DNA of 64,000 bases from Brachybacterium sp. EE-P12 (GCF_003711805.1 NZ_QXCP01000006.1:62001-126000); one strand, 5' to 3'; numbered from the stretch's first letter, positions 47,617 through 60,009 are shown. The notes: generated by a model from the sequence alone, not told the origin. Made by a program: numbers and translations.

Positions 47617-48051
47617 ATGACCGACCTGAGCATCCCGATCCTCCTCGTGGGGGTCGGGATGCTCGTCGTCGTGGCGGCGCTGGTGCTGCGCCAGCTGCTG
47701 GTCCAGCGCAGCCGCGGCGCCTTCGAGTGCTCGCTGCAGCGGCGCGGGATCGTGGGCGGGGAGCGCTGGCAGCGCGGGATGATGCGCTTCGGCACGGACC
47801 GTCTGCGCTGGTTCCGGGCGTTCTCCCTGCGGCTGGGACCCGCGGTGGTGCTCCGGCGCGGGGAGATCCTGGAGGTGAGCCGTCGCCGGCTCCCGGCCCG
47901 TCTCGAGGGAGGACAGGAGAGCTATCTGCTGGAGTTCACGCTGCGCGACGGGCGTGAGATCCACGCGATCGTGGACCTCGTGCCCGGCGCGGCGCTGAAC
48001 TCCTGGCTCGAGGCGGCCCCGACGGGCGGTGTGCGCGGCGATGCCGACTGA
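47617..48051 (+). CDS. DUF2550-family membrane protein
   Basis: 144 residues with one N-terminal helix (IPILLVGVGMLVVVAALVLRQ) and a basic soluble domain (RGAFECSLQRRG, RFGTDRLRWFRAFSLR). Location immediately after atpC is characteristic of this actinobacterial family; function unknown. Shares the atp transcript by context (18-nt gap) and converges with nagA. Confidence 0.8.
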   Translation: MTDLSIPILLVGVGMLVVVAALVLRQLLVQRSRGAFECSLQRRGIVGGERWQRGMMRFGTDRLRWFRAFSLRLGPAVVLRRGEILEVSRRRLPARLEGGQESYLLEFTLRDGREIHAIVDLVPGAALNSWLEAAPTGGVRGDAD

Positions 48052-48078
48052 GCCCTCGCGGGGCGGGGGCAGCGGTGC

Positions 48079-49290
48079 TCAGACCTGCTGGCCGCCCCGC
48101 AGCACGGTGACGGGGCGCAGCTCCGCGTCCACCAGCAGCACGTCGGCGCGGCGCCCCGCGGCGAGGGCGCCGATCTCGTCCTCCAGGCCGAGCACGCGCG
48201 CCGGGACCGTCGAGGCCGCCCGCACCGCGGCGACGAGCTCCACGCCCGCCTCGCGCACGGCATGGCGCAGCACGTCCACCAGGTGCGCGGTCCCGCCCGC
48301 GATCGCCCCGCCCTCGGTGAGGGTCGCGACCTGGTTCTGGACGGTGACGTCGAGCGCGCCGAGCCGGTAGCGGCCGTCGGCCATCCCGGCGGCGGCCATC
48401 GCATCGGTGACCAGGACGACGCAGTCCTCGGCCGCGAGGGAGAAGACGTGCGCGACCGTGCGGGGGTCGAGGTGCACGCCGTCGGCGATCGCCTCCACCA
48501 CCATCTCGCCGCGGGAGGCGGCGTCGAGGGCGGCCAGCGCCGGCCCCGGATCGCGGTGGTGGATCGGCCGCATGCCGTTGAACAGGTGGGTCGCGGTGGG
48601 CAGCGGCGATCGGCCCCGGGTCCGGCGCAGCGCATCCCGCGAACGCTCCACGGCGTGGGTCATCTCCGCGCTGCTCCCGTCGGAGTGGCCGAGGGAGGGG
48701 ACGGCGCCGGCCACGGCGAGGGCATCGATGACCTCGTCGGCGCGGTCCGTCTCGGGGGCGACGGTCATGGTCGCGAGCGCGCCGCCGGCGATCTCGGCGA
48801 GCTCGCGCACGAGATCGGGGTCCCCGCCGGTGAGATGTGCGGGGTTCTGCGCGCCGCGCCTCGCCTCGGAGAGGAAGGGGCCCTCGAGATGGATCGCGGC
48901 GATCTCCCCGTCCCGGTGGAGCCGGGCGAGCTGGGCGACCCGGTCCCGGAGCGTCGCGGCGTCGGCCGTGACCAGGGAGGCGACGAGCGAGGTCGTGCCG
49001 TGCCGACGGTGCTCGAGGATCGCGGTGAGCATCTCCTCCGCCCCGGGGGAGTCGGGGAAGGAGGCGCCGCCGCCGCCGTGGCAGTGCAGGTCCACGAGGC
49101 CGGGCAGGATCAGCCCCTCGTGCTCGAGGGTGCGGGCGGCCTCATGGGCGGGGGCGTGCTCGGCGGGGCCGGCCCAGCGGATCCGCTCGCCGTGCACCAG
49201 CACGAGCGCGCCCGGGACCACCCCCTGCTCGAGCACGGCGGTGCCGCGCAGGGCGAGGTCGACTCTCAGCGGTGACTCGGCGGTGGACAT
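48079..49290 (-). CDS. nagA: N-acetylglucosamine-6-phosphate deacetylase
   Basis: Cytoplasmic amidohydrolase releasing acetate from GlcNAc-6-phosphate in amino-sugar salvage. 403 residues: metal-site DLHCHGGGG, Glu in IHLEGPFLSEARRGAQNPAH, His in PSLGHSDG, THLFNGMRPIHHRDPG, and catalytic Asp in VLVTDAMAAAGM. ATG with GGAGAG upstream. No nagB or amino-sugar transporter adjoins. Confidence 0.94.
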   Translation of the reverse strand: MSTAESPLRVDLALRGTAVLEQGVVPGALVLVHGERIRWAGPAEHAPAHEAARTLEHEGLILPGLVDLHCHGGGGASFPDSPGAEEMLTAILEHRRHGTTSLVASLVTADAATLRDRVAQLARLHRDGEIAAIHLEGPFLSEARRGAQNPAHLTGGDPDLVRELAEIAGGALATMTVAPETDRADEVIDALAVAGAVPSLGHSDGSSAEMTHAVERSRDALRRTRGRSPLPTATHLFNGMRPIHHRDPGPALAALDAASRGEMVVEAIADGVHLDPRTVAHVFSLAAEDCVVLVTDAMAAAGMADGRYRLGALDVTVQNQVATLTEGGAIAGGTAHLVDVLRHAVREAGVELVAAVRAASTVPARVLGLEDEIGALAAGRRADVLLVDAELRPVTVLRGGQQV

Positions 49291-49320
49291 GCTCTCTCCG
49301 GTCTCGGGGGCGGAACGGGC

Positions 49321-50028
49321 TCAGAACAGGCGCGACTCGGCGTCGTCGATGCCGCGCAGGGCGTCGTAGTCGAGGGTCACGCAGTCGATGCCGCGGTCCC
49401 CGGCCAGCACCTTGGCCTGCGGCTTGATGGCCTGGGCGGCGAAGATGCCGCGCACGGGGGCGAGCAGCGGGTCGCGGTTGAGCAGCTCGAGATAGCGCGT
49501 CAGCTGCTCGACGCCGTCGATCTCGCCGCGGCGCTTGATCTCGATCGCGACCGTCCCGCCGCTCTCGTCGCGCGCGAGGATGTCGACGGGACCGATCGCG
49601 GTGAAGTACTCGCGGCGCACGAGCGACCAGCCGTCGCCGAGGGTCTCGATGTTCTCCGCCAATAGCGCCTGCAGATGCGCCTCGACGCCGTCCTTCTGCA
49701 GGCCGGGATCGACGCCCAGCTCGTGCGAGGAGTCCTCGAGCACCTCGTGCAGCCGCACCCTCAGGCGGTCGCCGGACTTGTCGTGGACCACGTCCCACTG
49801 CTCGATCCAGTCGCCCTCGGGATCCTGCTCCGCCTCCGCGTCGTCACGGCGCGAGGTGGTCAGGGTGCACGGCGGGCTCATCCAGTTCAGGGGCTTGTAG
49901 CTGCCGCCGTCGGAGTGGACCAGCACGCTGCCGTCGGCCTTGACGATCAGGAGCCGGGGGGCGAGCGGCAGGTGGGCGGTGAGTCGACCGGTGTAGTCGA
50001 CGGAGCAGCGGGCAACGACGAGACGCAC
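49321..50028 (-). CDS. nucS: Mismatch-specific endonuclease NucS/EndoMS
   Basis: Makes double-strand cuts at mismatches in the MutSL-independent repair of actinobacteria and archaea. 235 residues: N-terminal dimerisation domain ([20 protein letters not shown]), C-terminal nuclease with PVDILARD (Asp) and [16 protein letters not shown] (Glu-x-Lys). GTG 50028 is chosen because homologues start at [10 protein letters not shown] and a TACGCT -10 element ends 6 nt before it, a leaderless arrangement. A GTG at 50046 is also in frame. Confidence 0.93.
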   Translation of the reverse strand: MRLVVARCSVDYTGRLTAHLPLAPRLLIVKADGSVLVHSDGGSYKPLNWMSPPCTLTTSRRDDAEAEQDPEGDWIEQWDVVHDKSGDRLRVRLHEVLEDSSHELGVDPGLQKDGVEAHLQALLAENIETLGDGWSLVRREYFTAIGPVDILARDESGGTVAIEIKRRGEIDGVEQLTRYLELLNRDPLLAPVRGIFAAQAIKPQAKVLAGDRGIDCVTLDYDALRGIDDAESRLF

Positions 50029-50034
50029 CCGGAC

Positions 50035-50040
50035 AGCGTA
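50035..50040 (-). promoter_or_regulatory. -10 element for a leaderless nucS mRNA
   Basis: TACGCT on the minus strand followed by 6 nt and GTG 50028. Same geometry as the response regulator at 15.26 kb. Confidence 0.45.
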
Positions 50041-50189
50041 CGACACGCGGGACCGCGCCCGGGACTGCCCGAGGGGTGCCCCGGGCGCCCGGGACGGGCC
50101 GCATGAGGGCGGGACGAGAGGCGCGTGAGAGCCGCCTCATCTCTCGTGCCCATGCTCACGCGGGCCTGGTCCGCGCCGCGGTCGGCTCG

Positions 50190-50195
50190 TATCGT
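50190..50195 (+). promoter_or_regulatory. Putative -10 element for the 50.25-kb membrane gene
   Basis: TATCGT, 54 nt before the GTG start; gives a leader of about 48 nt. No clear -35. Confidence 0.35.
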
Positions 50196-50249
50196 GGAGC
50201 GGTCCCGTGCCCGGGGCCCTGACGGCCCCCATCGAAGGAGCAATCCACC

Positions 50250-51125
50250 GTGCAACGACTCCTGGCCGTCCTGCTGGTCCTGGTCGGACTGATCGGGCTC
50301 GCGCTCGGCCGTCTGGGCGACACCGTCTGGGCTCCCGACACCGAGACCACCGCCTCCGTGACGCTGGAGGACCCGGGGCCCGCGGTCGTGATCGACCCCG
50401 GCGTGCTCTACGTGGGCGGCGAGGAGGGCCAGGTCACGATCGAGGGCGCCTCCGACGTCTCCGTGATCACCGCCTCGAACGGCGACATCGACGCCTATCT
50501 CGACGGCGTCCACCACACCCGCATCACCGGCGCCTCCGACTGGTCGACGCTCAGCACCGAGGACGTCGACCCCGACGGCGAGGCCGAGCTCTCCGATCCG
50601 ACGAGCTCGGACCTGTGGCGCTCGGTGGACACCTCCGAGAGCCCGTACACGCTCGACGTCCACGAGTTCTGGGCGGCGGAGAACGGCGAGAACGAGCAGG
50701 TCTACCGCGCCCTGCTGATCGTCACCGACGGCACCGAGCCCGGCGCCGAGAGCGTCTCGATCACCTGGCCCGTGGACGCCGAGAACGCGTGGGTGCCCTA
50801 CGCCTACGCCGGCGGGGCCGCGGTCGCCGTGATCGGGCTCGTGCTGCTGGTGGTCTCCCTCGGGCGTCGCCGGGACGAGGACGAGGAGGAGCTCGCGCCG
50901 GTCGAGGCAGAGGCCGACGGCGAGCCCGAGGATCCGGTCGCCGCAGAGGACTCCGTGGCCGATGAGGACCCGCTGGATGCTCCCGGTGCCCGCGAGGTCG
51001 GCGAGCAGCACGTGTGGGCCTTCGGCGCCGCGACGTCCGGGAGCGCGGCCGAGGACCCGTCCGAGGACCCGTCCGAGGACGACGCCGAGGACCGCCCGGC
51101 CTCCGAGGAGGACCAGCAGCGATGA
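50250..51125 (+). CDS. Uncharacterised two-helix membrane protein with acidic tail
   Basis: I do not recognise the family. 291 residues: N-terminal helix (3-20), an extracytoplasmic domain of about 160 residues (YVGGEEGQVTIEGASDVSVITASNGDID, ASDWSTLSTEDVDP), a second helix (185-205), then a strongly acidic cytoplasmic tail (208-291) with repeats of EDPSED. GTG start with GAAGGAG 8 nt upstream. Overlaps the downstream lipoprotein gene (ATGA), so the two probably act together at the outer face of the membrane. Confidence 0.75.
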   Translation: MQRLLAVLLVLVGLIGLALGRLGDTVWAPDTETTASVTLEDPGPAVVIDPGVLYVGGEEGQVTIEGASDVSVITASNGDIDAYLDGVHHTRITGASDWSTLSTEDVDPDGEAELSDPTSSDLWRSVDTSESPYTLDVHEFWAAENGENEQVYRALLIVTDGTEPGAESVSITWPVDAENAWVPYAYAGGAAVAVIGLVLLVVSLGRRRDEDEEELAPVEAEADGEPEDPVAAEDSVADEDPLDAPGAREVGEQHVWAFGAATSGSAAEDPSEDPSEDDAEDRPASEEDQQR

Positions 51126-52213
51126 CCACTCCCACGACGCTGCGCGGCATCGCGCGGAAGGACACCGTCATGAGCACTCGACCCGTCGGCCGACGCGGCC
51201 TCCTGCTGGGAGCCGGCGGTCTGCTCGCCTCCGGCGTGCTCGCCGCCTGCGGCTCGGAGCCCGAGGCGCCGCCCGCGCCGCCCACGGGCAAGCAGCTCGC
51301 CGAGCCCACCCCGGCCCAGACCGAGGAGCAGCTCGAGGCGATCATCCCCGAGATCAACGCCGCGATCGTGAAGGCCGACGAGGAGAAGGACGCGAAGCTC
51401 CTGGCCCCCCGCGTCTCCGGCTCCGCGGCCGAGTTCCGCAAGGCCCTGTACGCGCTGATCGAGAAGGACCCCGAGTGGGCCGACGAGCTCATGGTCCCCG
51501 GCGCCGAGGTGCTGGTGCCGATGAGCTCGCTGACCGAGGAGTTCCCCCGGGTCGCGATCGCCCTGGTCGAGGACTCCGCCGAGGACGGGGTCCCGTACTT
51601 CATGGCGCTGCACCAGGACGATGCGAGGTCCGGCTACACCACCTGGGGCTGGGCCCAGCAGGCCGTCGGCATCGACATGCCCACCGTCCCGAGCGTCGTC
51701 GTCGGCTCCGAGGCGCTCGCCCGCGACGCGGAGGGACTGCTGATGACCCCCGCGGAGGCGCTGTCCCTGTACGCGAAGGTGCTCTCCGACGGCAGCAAGG
51801 CCGATCCCGACGAGCAGCTCGCCGACAACCCCTTCCAGACCGCCACTCACGAGCGGATCCAGGCCGAGCGCAAGGAGCTGAACGAGGGCGTCGAGCAGGA
51901 TGAGGCCGCGACCATCCACGAGACCTACAAGGTCCGCGAGAAGGACTTCGTGGGACTGCGCACCGAGGACGGCGGGGCGATCGTGATGAGCACCCTGATG
52001 TCCTCGCGCAAGGTCGCGATCAAGGACGGCGCCACCATGCGCTACGCGGAGGACAACAAGTACACCAGGGTGATCGGCAAGCGCGAGTTCACCGAGGAGT
52101 ACGTGCGCGAGTTCGGCACCCACGTGGCGCTGTACATCCCCTCGACCGACGCGGGCGGCAAGGTCCAGCCCATCGGCGCGACCCAGAGCGCCCTCGACGC
52201 CAGCGGGGAGTGA
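51122..52213 (+). CDS. Secreted lipoprotein, Tat-like signal, unknown function
   Basis: 363 residues; signal RRGLLLGAGGLLASGVLAAC with lipobox LAAC (Cys43) and a twin arginine. The mature part is charged and helical with segments LEAIIPEINAAIVKADEEKD, LYALIEKDPEWADEL and a C-terminal block FGTHVALYIPSTDAGGKVQPIG. I know no enzymatic motif in it. Two starts are plausible: ATG 51122 (AGGAGG 10 nt upstream, overlaps previous gene) and ATG 51170 (GGAAGGA upstream, shorter signal). Confidence 0.8.
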   Translation: MTTPTTLRGIARKDTVMSTRPVGRRGLLLGAGGLLASGVLAACGSEPEAPPAPPTGKQLAEPTPAQTEEQLEAIIPEINAAIVKADEEKDAKLLAPRVSGSAAEFRKALYALIEKDPEWADELMVPGAEVLVPMSSLTEEFPRVAIALVEDSAEDGVPYFMALHQDDARSGYTTWGWAQQAVGIDMPTVPSVVVGSEALARDAEGLLMTPAEALSLYAKVLSDGSKADPDEQLADNPFQTATHERIQAERKELNEGVEQDEAATIHETYKVREKDFVGLRTEDGGAIVMSTLMSSRKVAIKDGATMRYAEDNKYTRVIGKREFTEEYVREFGTHVALYIPSTDAGGKVQPIGATQSALDASGE

Positions 52214-52292
52214 CGCCGCAGGGGATGACCGGCGCGGAGTGATCCGGGACCGACCCCGGCCTCCCCGGCCGCGCATCCCGCGGCCGTTTCCC

Positions 52293-52298
52293 TAGACT
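52293..52298 (+). promoter_or_regulatory. Putative -10 element for the CnoX-like gene
   Basis: TAGACT, 35 nt before the GTG start, identical to the hexamer before tRNA-Arg. No clear -35. Confidence 0.4.
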
Positions 52299-52332
52299 GG
52301 TCCGGTCACGCACCCGTCGAAGGAGTCCTTCC

Positions 52333-53229
52333 GTGTCCGATCCCTACGGAATCATCGATCTCGCCGCGCTCAAGCAGCCGGCCGGCGGCGCCGGGCAGAC
52401 CGGGGCCGGCGAGGCCTCCGCGCACGAGGTCCCCGTCACCGAGCAGGGCCTCGAGCAGCTCATCGCCGACTCGCAGACGATCCCCACGCTCCTGCTCGTC
52501 ACCAGCGGCCGGGTCCCCGAGGGCGAGACCTATCTCGCCGCCCTGCGCCGCGGGGTCGACGCCAAGGGCGGGGCGCTGCGCCTGGCCATCGTCGACGCCG
52601 ACACCCAGCAGCGGGTCGCGGGAGCGCTGCGCGTCCAGCAGCTGCCCACCCTGCTGCTGCTCCTGAAGGGCCAGCTGCAGCCGATCGTCGACGCCGTGCT
52701 GCCCGAGGCGGAGATCGAGGGCCTGCTCACCCAGATCCTCGAGGTCGCCCGCCAGCAGGGCATGGAGCTGCCCGAGAGCGAGGGGGAAGGGGAGCAGGCC
52801 GCTCCCGAGGCGCCGCTGCCCCCGCTGCTCGCCGAGGCCCACGAGGCGATCGAGCGGGGCGATCTCGACGCCGCCGTCTCGGCCTACCGTCGGCAGCTCC
52901 AGGAGAGCCCGGCCGACGCCGAGGCGAAGGCGGGCCTCGCGACCGTCGAGCTCATGCGCCGCACTCAGGACGCTGATCTCGCCGCGGCCCGGCAAGCGGC
53001 CGCGGATGCGCCCGCGGACCTCGAGGCGCAGCTGCTCGTGGCCGACCTCGACATGCTCGGCGGCCACGTCGAGGACGCCTTCTCGCGCCTGCTGGACCTG
53101 CTGCGCGGCGCGGACCAGGAGACCAAGGACGCCGTGCGCACCAGGCTGCTGGACCTCTTCGAGGTCGCCGGCGCCGAGGATCCCCGGGTCGGCCCGGCCC
53201 GCAAGCGCCTGGCGAACCTCCTGTACTGA
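52333..53229 (+). CDS. Thioredoxin-fold/TPR protein, CnoX (YbbN) family
   Basis: 298 residues: N-terminal thioredoxin-like domain (about 35-150; TIPTLLLVTSGR, VQQLPTLLLLLKGQL) and C-terminal helical TPR repeats (about 160-298; LLAEAHEAIERGDLDAAVSAY). No CxxC motif and no Cys at all, so it is not a redox enzyme. The family includes holdase co-chaperones working with DnaK or GroEL. GTG start with AAGGAG 8 nt upstream. Converges with glgB. Confidence 0.87.
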   Translation: MSDPYGIIDLAALKQPAGGAGQTGAGEASAHEVPVTEQGLEQLIADSQTIPTLLLVTSGRVPEGETYLAALRRGVDAKGGALRLAIVDADTQQRVAGALRVQQLPTLLLLLKGQLQPIVDAVLPEAEIEGLLTQILEVARQQGMELPESEGEGEQAAPEAPLPPLLAEAHEAIERGDLDAAVSAYRRQLQESPADAEAKAGLATVELMRRTQDADLAAARQAAADAPADLEAQLLVADLDMLGGHVEDAFSRLLDLLRGADQETKDAVRTRLLDLFEVAGAEDPRVGPARKRLANLLY

Positions 53230-53260
53230 CCGCACGTCTCGCCGGTGACCGACGAGTCAT

Positions 53261-53296
53261 GAGCCGCTGTGTTCCCGATCTGGAACACAGCGGCTC
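53261..53296. terminator. Perfect 15-bp stem between CnoX-like gene and glgB
   Basis: GAGCCGCTGTGTTCC (53261-53275) and its exact complement (53282-53296) flank a 6-nt loop. It is placed 32 nt after the CnoX-like stop and before the converging glgB, so it can terminate both. Confidence 0.85.
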
Positions 53297-53371
53297 TGAC
53301 CATGAGGGATGCGGCCCGGTCACGGCCCCGGCTCGGGCCCAGGTCAGGGACCGGGCCCGGGTCCGGCAGGC

Positions 53372-55582
53372 TCAGCCTTCGCGGAGGCGGGCGGGGACGA
53401 GCACCACGGCGCCGAGCGGCGGGACCGACAGGCGCACCGAATGCTCTCGTCCGTGCTGGGGAAGCGGCTCGGCGTGGACCCGGCCCAGGTTCCCCACGCC
53501 GCTGCCGCCGTAGACGGGGGCGTCGGAGTTCAGCACCTCGAGCCAGTCCCCGCCCTCGGGCAGCGGGATGCGGTGCTCGTGCCACGGCTCGGGCGAGAAG
53601 TTCACGACCACGGCGACAGGATCCCCGGCCTCGTCGCGGCGCACGAAGGAGAGCACGTTGTGCGCCGCGTCGTCGCCGACCAGCCACTCGAAGCCTCCCG
53701 GGTCCTGGTCCCGCTGGTACAGAGCCGGGAACTCCGCCTGCACGGCGTTGAGGTCCCGCACCAGCTGCTGCGCCCCGCGGTGCAGCGGGTACTCCAGCAG
53801 CCACCACGGCAGGCCGGACTGCTCGGACCACTCGGTGCCCTGGGCGAACTCGATCCCCATGAACACCAGCTGCTTGCCCGGATGGGTCCACTGGAAGGTC
53901 AGGTAGGAGCGCAGCGTCGCGGCCTGCTGCCAGTCGTCACCGGGCGCCTTGCGCAGCAGGGAGCCCTTGCCGTGCACCACCTCGTCGTGGCTCAGCGGCA
54001 GGATGAAGTTCTCCGAGTACTGGTAGACCATCGAGAAGGTCAGCTCGCCGTGGTGGTGCTGGCGGTGGATCGGGTCCTGGCCCAGGTACTGCAGGGTGTC
54101 GTGCATCCAGCCCATGTTCCACTTGAAGCCGAATCCCAGCCCGCCGGTGTCGGTGGGGCGGGTGACGCCCGGGAACGACGTGGACTCCTCGGCGATCATC
54201 ACGATGCCGGGGACGCGCTTGTACGCGGTCGCCGTCGTCTCCTGCAGGAAGGCGATGTTCTCGAGGTCCTCGCGCCCGCCGTGGGCGTTGGGCACCCACT
54301 GCCCGTCCGCGCGCGAGTAGTCGCGGTAGAGCATCGAGGCGACCGCGTCGACCCGCAGCCCGTCGACGTGGAACTCCTCGAGCCAGTAGCAGGCGTTGGC
54401 GACAAGGAAGTTGCGCACCTCGTGACGTCCCGTGTCGAAGACGTAGGTGCCCCAGTCCGGGTGCTCCCCGCGGCGCGGATCGGCGTGCTCGTACAGCGGC
54501 GTGCCGTCGAAGCGGCCCAGCGCCCACTCGTCCTTGGGGAAGTGCGCCGGGACCCAGTCCATGATCACGCCGATCCCGGCGTTGTGGAGGGTGTCGATGA
54601 GATGGCGCAGCTCGTCAGGGGTGCCCAGCCGCGAGGTGGGGGCGTAGTAGCCGGTGACCTGGTAGCCCCAGGACCCGCCGAAGGGATGCTCGGCCACCGG
54701 CATGAACTCCACGTGGGTGAAGCCCATCTCGGCCACGTAGGCGGTGAGCTCCTCGGCGAGCTCCCGGTATCCGAGCCCCGGCCGCCAGCTGGCCAGGTGC
54801 ACCTCGTAGATCGACATGCGCGAGGAGACCGCCTCGGTGTCGGCGCGGCGGGCGAGCCAGTGCTCGTCGCTCCACTCGAAGTCGCTCGTGGTGATCACCG
54901 AGCCGGTCGCGGGCGGCACCTCGGCGGCGCGCGCCATCGGATCGGCCTTCTCGCGCCAGACGCCGTCGGCCCCGAGGATCCGGAACTTGTAGACCTCGCC
55001 GTCGCCGATGCCGGGCACGAACAGCTCCCACACGCCCGACTCGCCCAGCGAGCGCATCGAGTGCAGACGGCCCGTCCAGCCGTTGAAGGAGCCGATCACC
55101 TGCACGGCGCGGGCGTTGGGGGCCCAGACCGTGAAGGCGGTGCCGGGCACGGAGTCGACCGAGCGCACGTGCGCGCCGAGCGCCCGCCACAGCTCCTCGT
55201 GCCGGCCCTCGCGGATGAGGTGCAGGTCGAGCTCGCCGATCGTGGGCAGGAAGCGGTAGGGCTCCTCGAGCTCGACCCAGTCCGCGCCGGCGGACCAGGT
55301 CACCCGGATCCTGTAGGAGGGCACCTCCTCGACCGGGAGGGAGACGGTCCAGATCCCGTCGTGCTCGTGCTCCATGCCGTGCGCGGAGCCGTCGGGCAGC
55401 AGCACCGCCACCTCGCTCGCGAAGGGTTTGAGGGTGCGCACGGTGACACTGCCCTCGTACTCGTGCGCGCCGAGCACCGCATGGGGCTCGTGGTGGCTGC
55501 CGGTGGCGGTGGCGCCGAGCTCGTGCTCGCCCAGCGGCATCACCGGGACGGGACGGTCGGAGCTCTCCGTGGTGTTCGACAT
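53372..55582 (-). CDS. glgB: 1,4-alpha-glucan branching enzyme
   Basis: GH13 enzyme introducing alpha-1,6 branches in glycogen or the GlgE-type glucan. 736 residues: an N-terminal carbohydrate-binding region (about 1-110), a CBM48 domain, then the TIM barrel with [17 protein letters not shown] (nucleophile Asp), [12 protein letters not shown] (acid Glu), [15 protein letters not shown] (third Asp), and a C-terminal beta domain. ATG with GAGGAGAG 6 nt upstream; starts 2 nt before the glgE stop region ends, so glgE-glgB is tightly coupled. Confidence 0.95.
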   Translation of the reverse strand: MSNTTESSDRPVPVMPLGEHELGATATGSHHEPHAVLGAHEYEGSVTVRTLKPFASEVAVLLPDGSAHGMEHEHDGIWTVSLPVEEVPSYRIRVTWSAGADWVELEEPYRFLPTIGELDLHLIREGRHEELWRALGAHVRSVDSVPGTAFTVWAPNARAVQVIGSFNGWTGRLHSMRSLGESGVWELFVPGIGDGEVYKFRILGADGVWREKADPMARAAEVPPATGSVITTSDFEWSDEHWLARRADTEAVSSRMSIYEVHLASWRPGLGYRELAEELTAYVAEMGFTHVEFMPVAEHPFGGSWGYQVTGYYAPTSRLGTPDELRHLIDTLHNAGIGVIMDWVPAHFPKDEWALGRFDGTPLYEHADPRRGEHPDWGTYVFDTGRHEVRNFLVANACYWLEEFHVDGLRVDAVASMLYRDYSRADGQWVPNAHGGREDLENIAFLQETTATAYKRVPGIVMIAEESTSFPGVTRPTDTGGLGFGFKWNMGWMHDTLQYLGQDPIHRQHHHGELTFSMVYQYSENFILPLSHDEVVHGKGSLLRKAPGDDWQQAATLRSYLTFQWTHPGKQLVFMGIEFAQGTEWSEQSGLPWWLLEYPLHRGAQQLVRDLNAVQAEFPALYQRDQDPGGFEWLVGDDAAHNVLSFVRRDEAGDPVAVVVNFSPEPWHEHRIPLPEGGDWLEVLNSDAPVYGGSGVGNLGRVHAEPLPQHGREHSVRLSVPPLGAVVLVPARLREG

Positions 55583-55583
55583 G

Positions 55584-57611
55584 TCAGCTCTCCTCGGGGT
55601 GGACGATGCGCAGCACATGGGCGGGACGGTCCTCGGCGCTCAGGATCACGAACGGCTCGCGGCCCCAGCGGAATCGTTCGCCCGTGAGCAGGTCCTCGAC
55701 CTCGAAGCTCTCGCCGACGCCGAGGGCGTCGAGGTCCAGGCGCAGAGCGGTCGAGGCGTCGCGGTCGTGGGCGGTGAGGGAGACCACGAGCACCGTGTCG
55801 GGCCGGCCGGTGCCGGTCGCGGCGGCGTCGAGATGCTTGGAGAACACCAGCACCTGCGGATCGCCGGCCTCGTGGAACCGGATCGTGGTGAGGGTCTGGA
55901 GCGAGGGGTGCTCGCGACGGATCCGGTTCAGCGTGCCCAGCAGCGGCTCGAGGCTCTCCCCGCGGGCCAGCGCGCCGGCGTAGTCGCGGGGCTTGTACTC
56001 GTACTTCTCGTTGTCGATCTGCTCCTCGGCGCCGGGACGGGGGACGTCCTCGACGAGCTCGTAGCCGGAGTAGATGCCCCAGGTGGGCACCAGCGTCGCG
56101 GCGAGGATCGCGCGCAGCACGAAGGCGCGGCGACCGCCGGAGGACATGTACGGCGTGAGGATGTCGTGCGTGGTGGGCCAGAAGCTGGGACGCATGTACG
56201 GCGCCGCCTCGACGAGCTCCTCGAGGTACTCCTGCAGCTCCACGGCGCTCTCGCGCCAGGTGAAGTAGGTGTAGCTCTGGTGGTAGCCGACCTTGCCCAG
56301 GGTGTGCATCATCGTCGGTCGCGTGAACGCCTCGGCCAGGAAGATGACCTCGGGGTGGGTGACGGCGAACTCCGCCAGCAGCTCCTCCCAGAAGCGCACC
56401 GGCTTGGTGTGCGGGTTGTCGACGCGGAACAGGGTCACGCCGTGGGCGATCCAGTGCTCGAGCACGTCGCGGATCGCGGCGTACAGGCCCTCGTAGTCGG
56501 TGTCGAAGCTGAGGGGGTAGATGTCCTGGTACTTCTTCGGGGGGTTCTCCGCGTAGGCGATCGTCCCGTCGGCGCGCACCACGAACCACTCCGGATGCTC
56601 GGTGACCCAGGGATGGTCGGGGGAGCACTGCAGGGCGATGTCCATGGCGACCTCGAGGCCGAGCTCCTTCGCCCGGGCGACGAAGGCGTCGAAGTCCTCG
56701 AGCGTGCCGAGGTCGGGGTGGATCGCGTCGTGCCCGCCGTCGGGCGAGCCGATCGCGTAGGGGGAGCCGGGGTCCCCGGGCTGTGCCTCGAGCGAGTTGT
56801 TGCGCCCCTTGCGGAAGGCGGTGCCGATGGGGTGGATCGGGGTCAGATAGGCGACGTCGAAGCCCATCTGCGCGATCCGGTCCAGGGAGCGGGCGGCGGT
56901 GCGCAGCGTGCCGGAGGTCCAGCCGTGCTCGGGGTCGAAGTGCGCGCCCTCGGAGCGGGGGAAGAACTCGTACCAGGAGCCGTACAGCGCACGACGGCGC
57001 TGCACCTCGAGCCGGAACGGGCCTGCGACGGTCACGCCCTCGCGCAGGGGGCGCTCGGCGAGGATGCCGCGCAGGTCCGCGGCCAGCGCGGGCGCGATCC
57101 TGGCGGCGACGGGCAGGCCGGGAGAGCGCAGGGACTCGAGCGCGGCGGAGACCACCGGGGCGTCGGAGGCGGGACGCGTGCCCGCCTCGACCTCGGCGAG
57201 CACCCGCTCGAGCACGAGCGCGCCCTCGTCGCAGGTGAGCTCGAGGTCGATGCCGGCGGGGACCTTCACCTCGGCCACATGGGCCCAGGTCGCGTACGGG
57301 GCGGAGAAGGCCTCGACGCGGAAGGTCCAGCCGCCCAGCTCATCGGGCCGGATCGTCGTCCCCCACAGGTCCAGGCCCGGGTTCGCGCAGCTCATCGCCC
57401 GACGGGTCTCGACACCGCCGGGGGAGACCAGCACGAGCTGCACCCCCATCGCGTCGTGGCCCTCGCGGAAGGCGTTGGCGCGCACCGTGACCGACTCGCC
57501 CTCGACGCAGCGGGCGGGGAACCTCCCGCCGTCGACGACGGGCTGCACCCCCATGATCGGGATGCGACCGATCCCGGCGTCCAGCCCCGTGCGGTCAGTG
57601 GTCTCGGACAT
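55584..57611 (-). CDS. glgE: Alpha-1,4-glucan:maltose-1-phosphate maltosyltransferase
   Basis: Elongates alpha-1,4-glucan with maltosyl units from maltose 1-phosphate. 675 residues; N-terminal domain (about 1-190), GH13 barrel with [17 protein letters not shown] (nucleophile Asp), [13 protein letters not shown] (Glu), [12 protein letters not shown] (Asp) and the GlgE-specific [10 protein letters not shown] near 211-220. ATG with GGAGAGG upstream; a TATCGT -10 element lies 66 nt before it. treS and pep2, the usual maltose 1-phosphate source, are not adjacent. Confidence 0.95.
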   Translation of the reverse strand: MSETTDRTGLDAGIGRIPIMGVQPVVDGGRFPARCVEGESVTVRANAFREGHDAMGVQLVLVSPGGVETRRAMSCANPGLDLWGTTIRPDELGGWTFRVEAFSAPYATWAHVAEVKVPAGIDLELTCDEGALVLERVLAEVEAGTRPASDAPVVSAALESLRSPGLPVAARIAPALAADLRGILAERPLREGVTVAGPFRLEVQRRRALYGSWYEFFPRSEGAHFDPEHGWTSGTLRTAARSLDRIAQMGFDVAYLTPIHPIGTAFRKGRNNSLEAQPGDPGSPYAIGSPDGGHDAIHPDLGTLEDFDAFVARAKELGLEVAMDIALQCSPDHPWVTEHPEWFVVRADGTIAYAENPPKKYQDIYPLSFDTDYEGLYAAIRDVLEHWIAHGVTLFRVDNPHTKPVRFWEELLAEFAVTHPEVIFLAEAFTRPTMMHTLGKVGYHQSYTYFTWRESAVELQEYLEELVEAAPYMRPSFWPTTHDILTPYMSSGGRRAFVLRAILAATLVPTWGIYSGYELVEDVPRPGAEEQIDNEKYEYKPRDYAGALARGESLEPLLGTLNRIRREHPSLQTLTTIRFHEAGDPQVLVFSKHLDAAATGTGRPDTVLVVSLTAHDRDASTALRLDLDALGVGESFEVEDLLTGERFRWGREPFVILSAEDRPAHVLRIVHPEES

Positions 57612-57676
57612 GGCCTCTCCTGCCTGAGCGGTCCCTGGCCACAGGGTGCTCTGCGACGTTCGCGGTGACTGACCTC

Positions 57677-57682
57677 ACGATA
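57677..57682 (-). promoter_or_regulatory. Putative -10 element for glgE-glgB
   Basis: TATCGT on the minus strand in the 106-nt gap after glgX. Leader about 60 nt. No clear -35. Confidence 0.4.
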
Positions 57683-57717
57683 GCCGCTCGCGGGAGCGCG
57701 GAGGGACGCGGAGGGCC

Positions 57718-59928
<2,211 letters not shown>

Positions 59929-60003
59929 GGGCCCAGTGTCCCAAAGCCTCCCGGGGCTTCCCACCCGGCGTGGGCGGGGTCTCGCCGCGGGGGGCGGGAC
60001 CGC

Positions 60004-60009
60004 TAGGAT
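60004..60009 (+). promoter_or_regulatory. Putative -10 element for the MoxR-VWA operon
   Basis: TAGGAT, about 150 nt before the MoxR start, between the divergent glgX and MoxR genes. No good -35; the leader would be roughly 140 nt. Confidence 0.3.
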
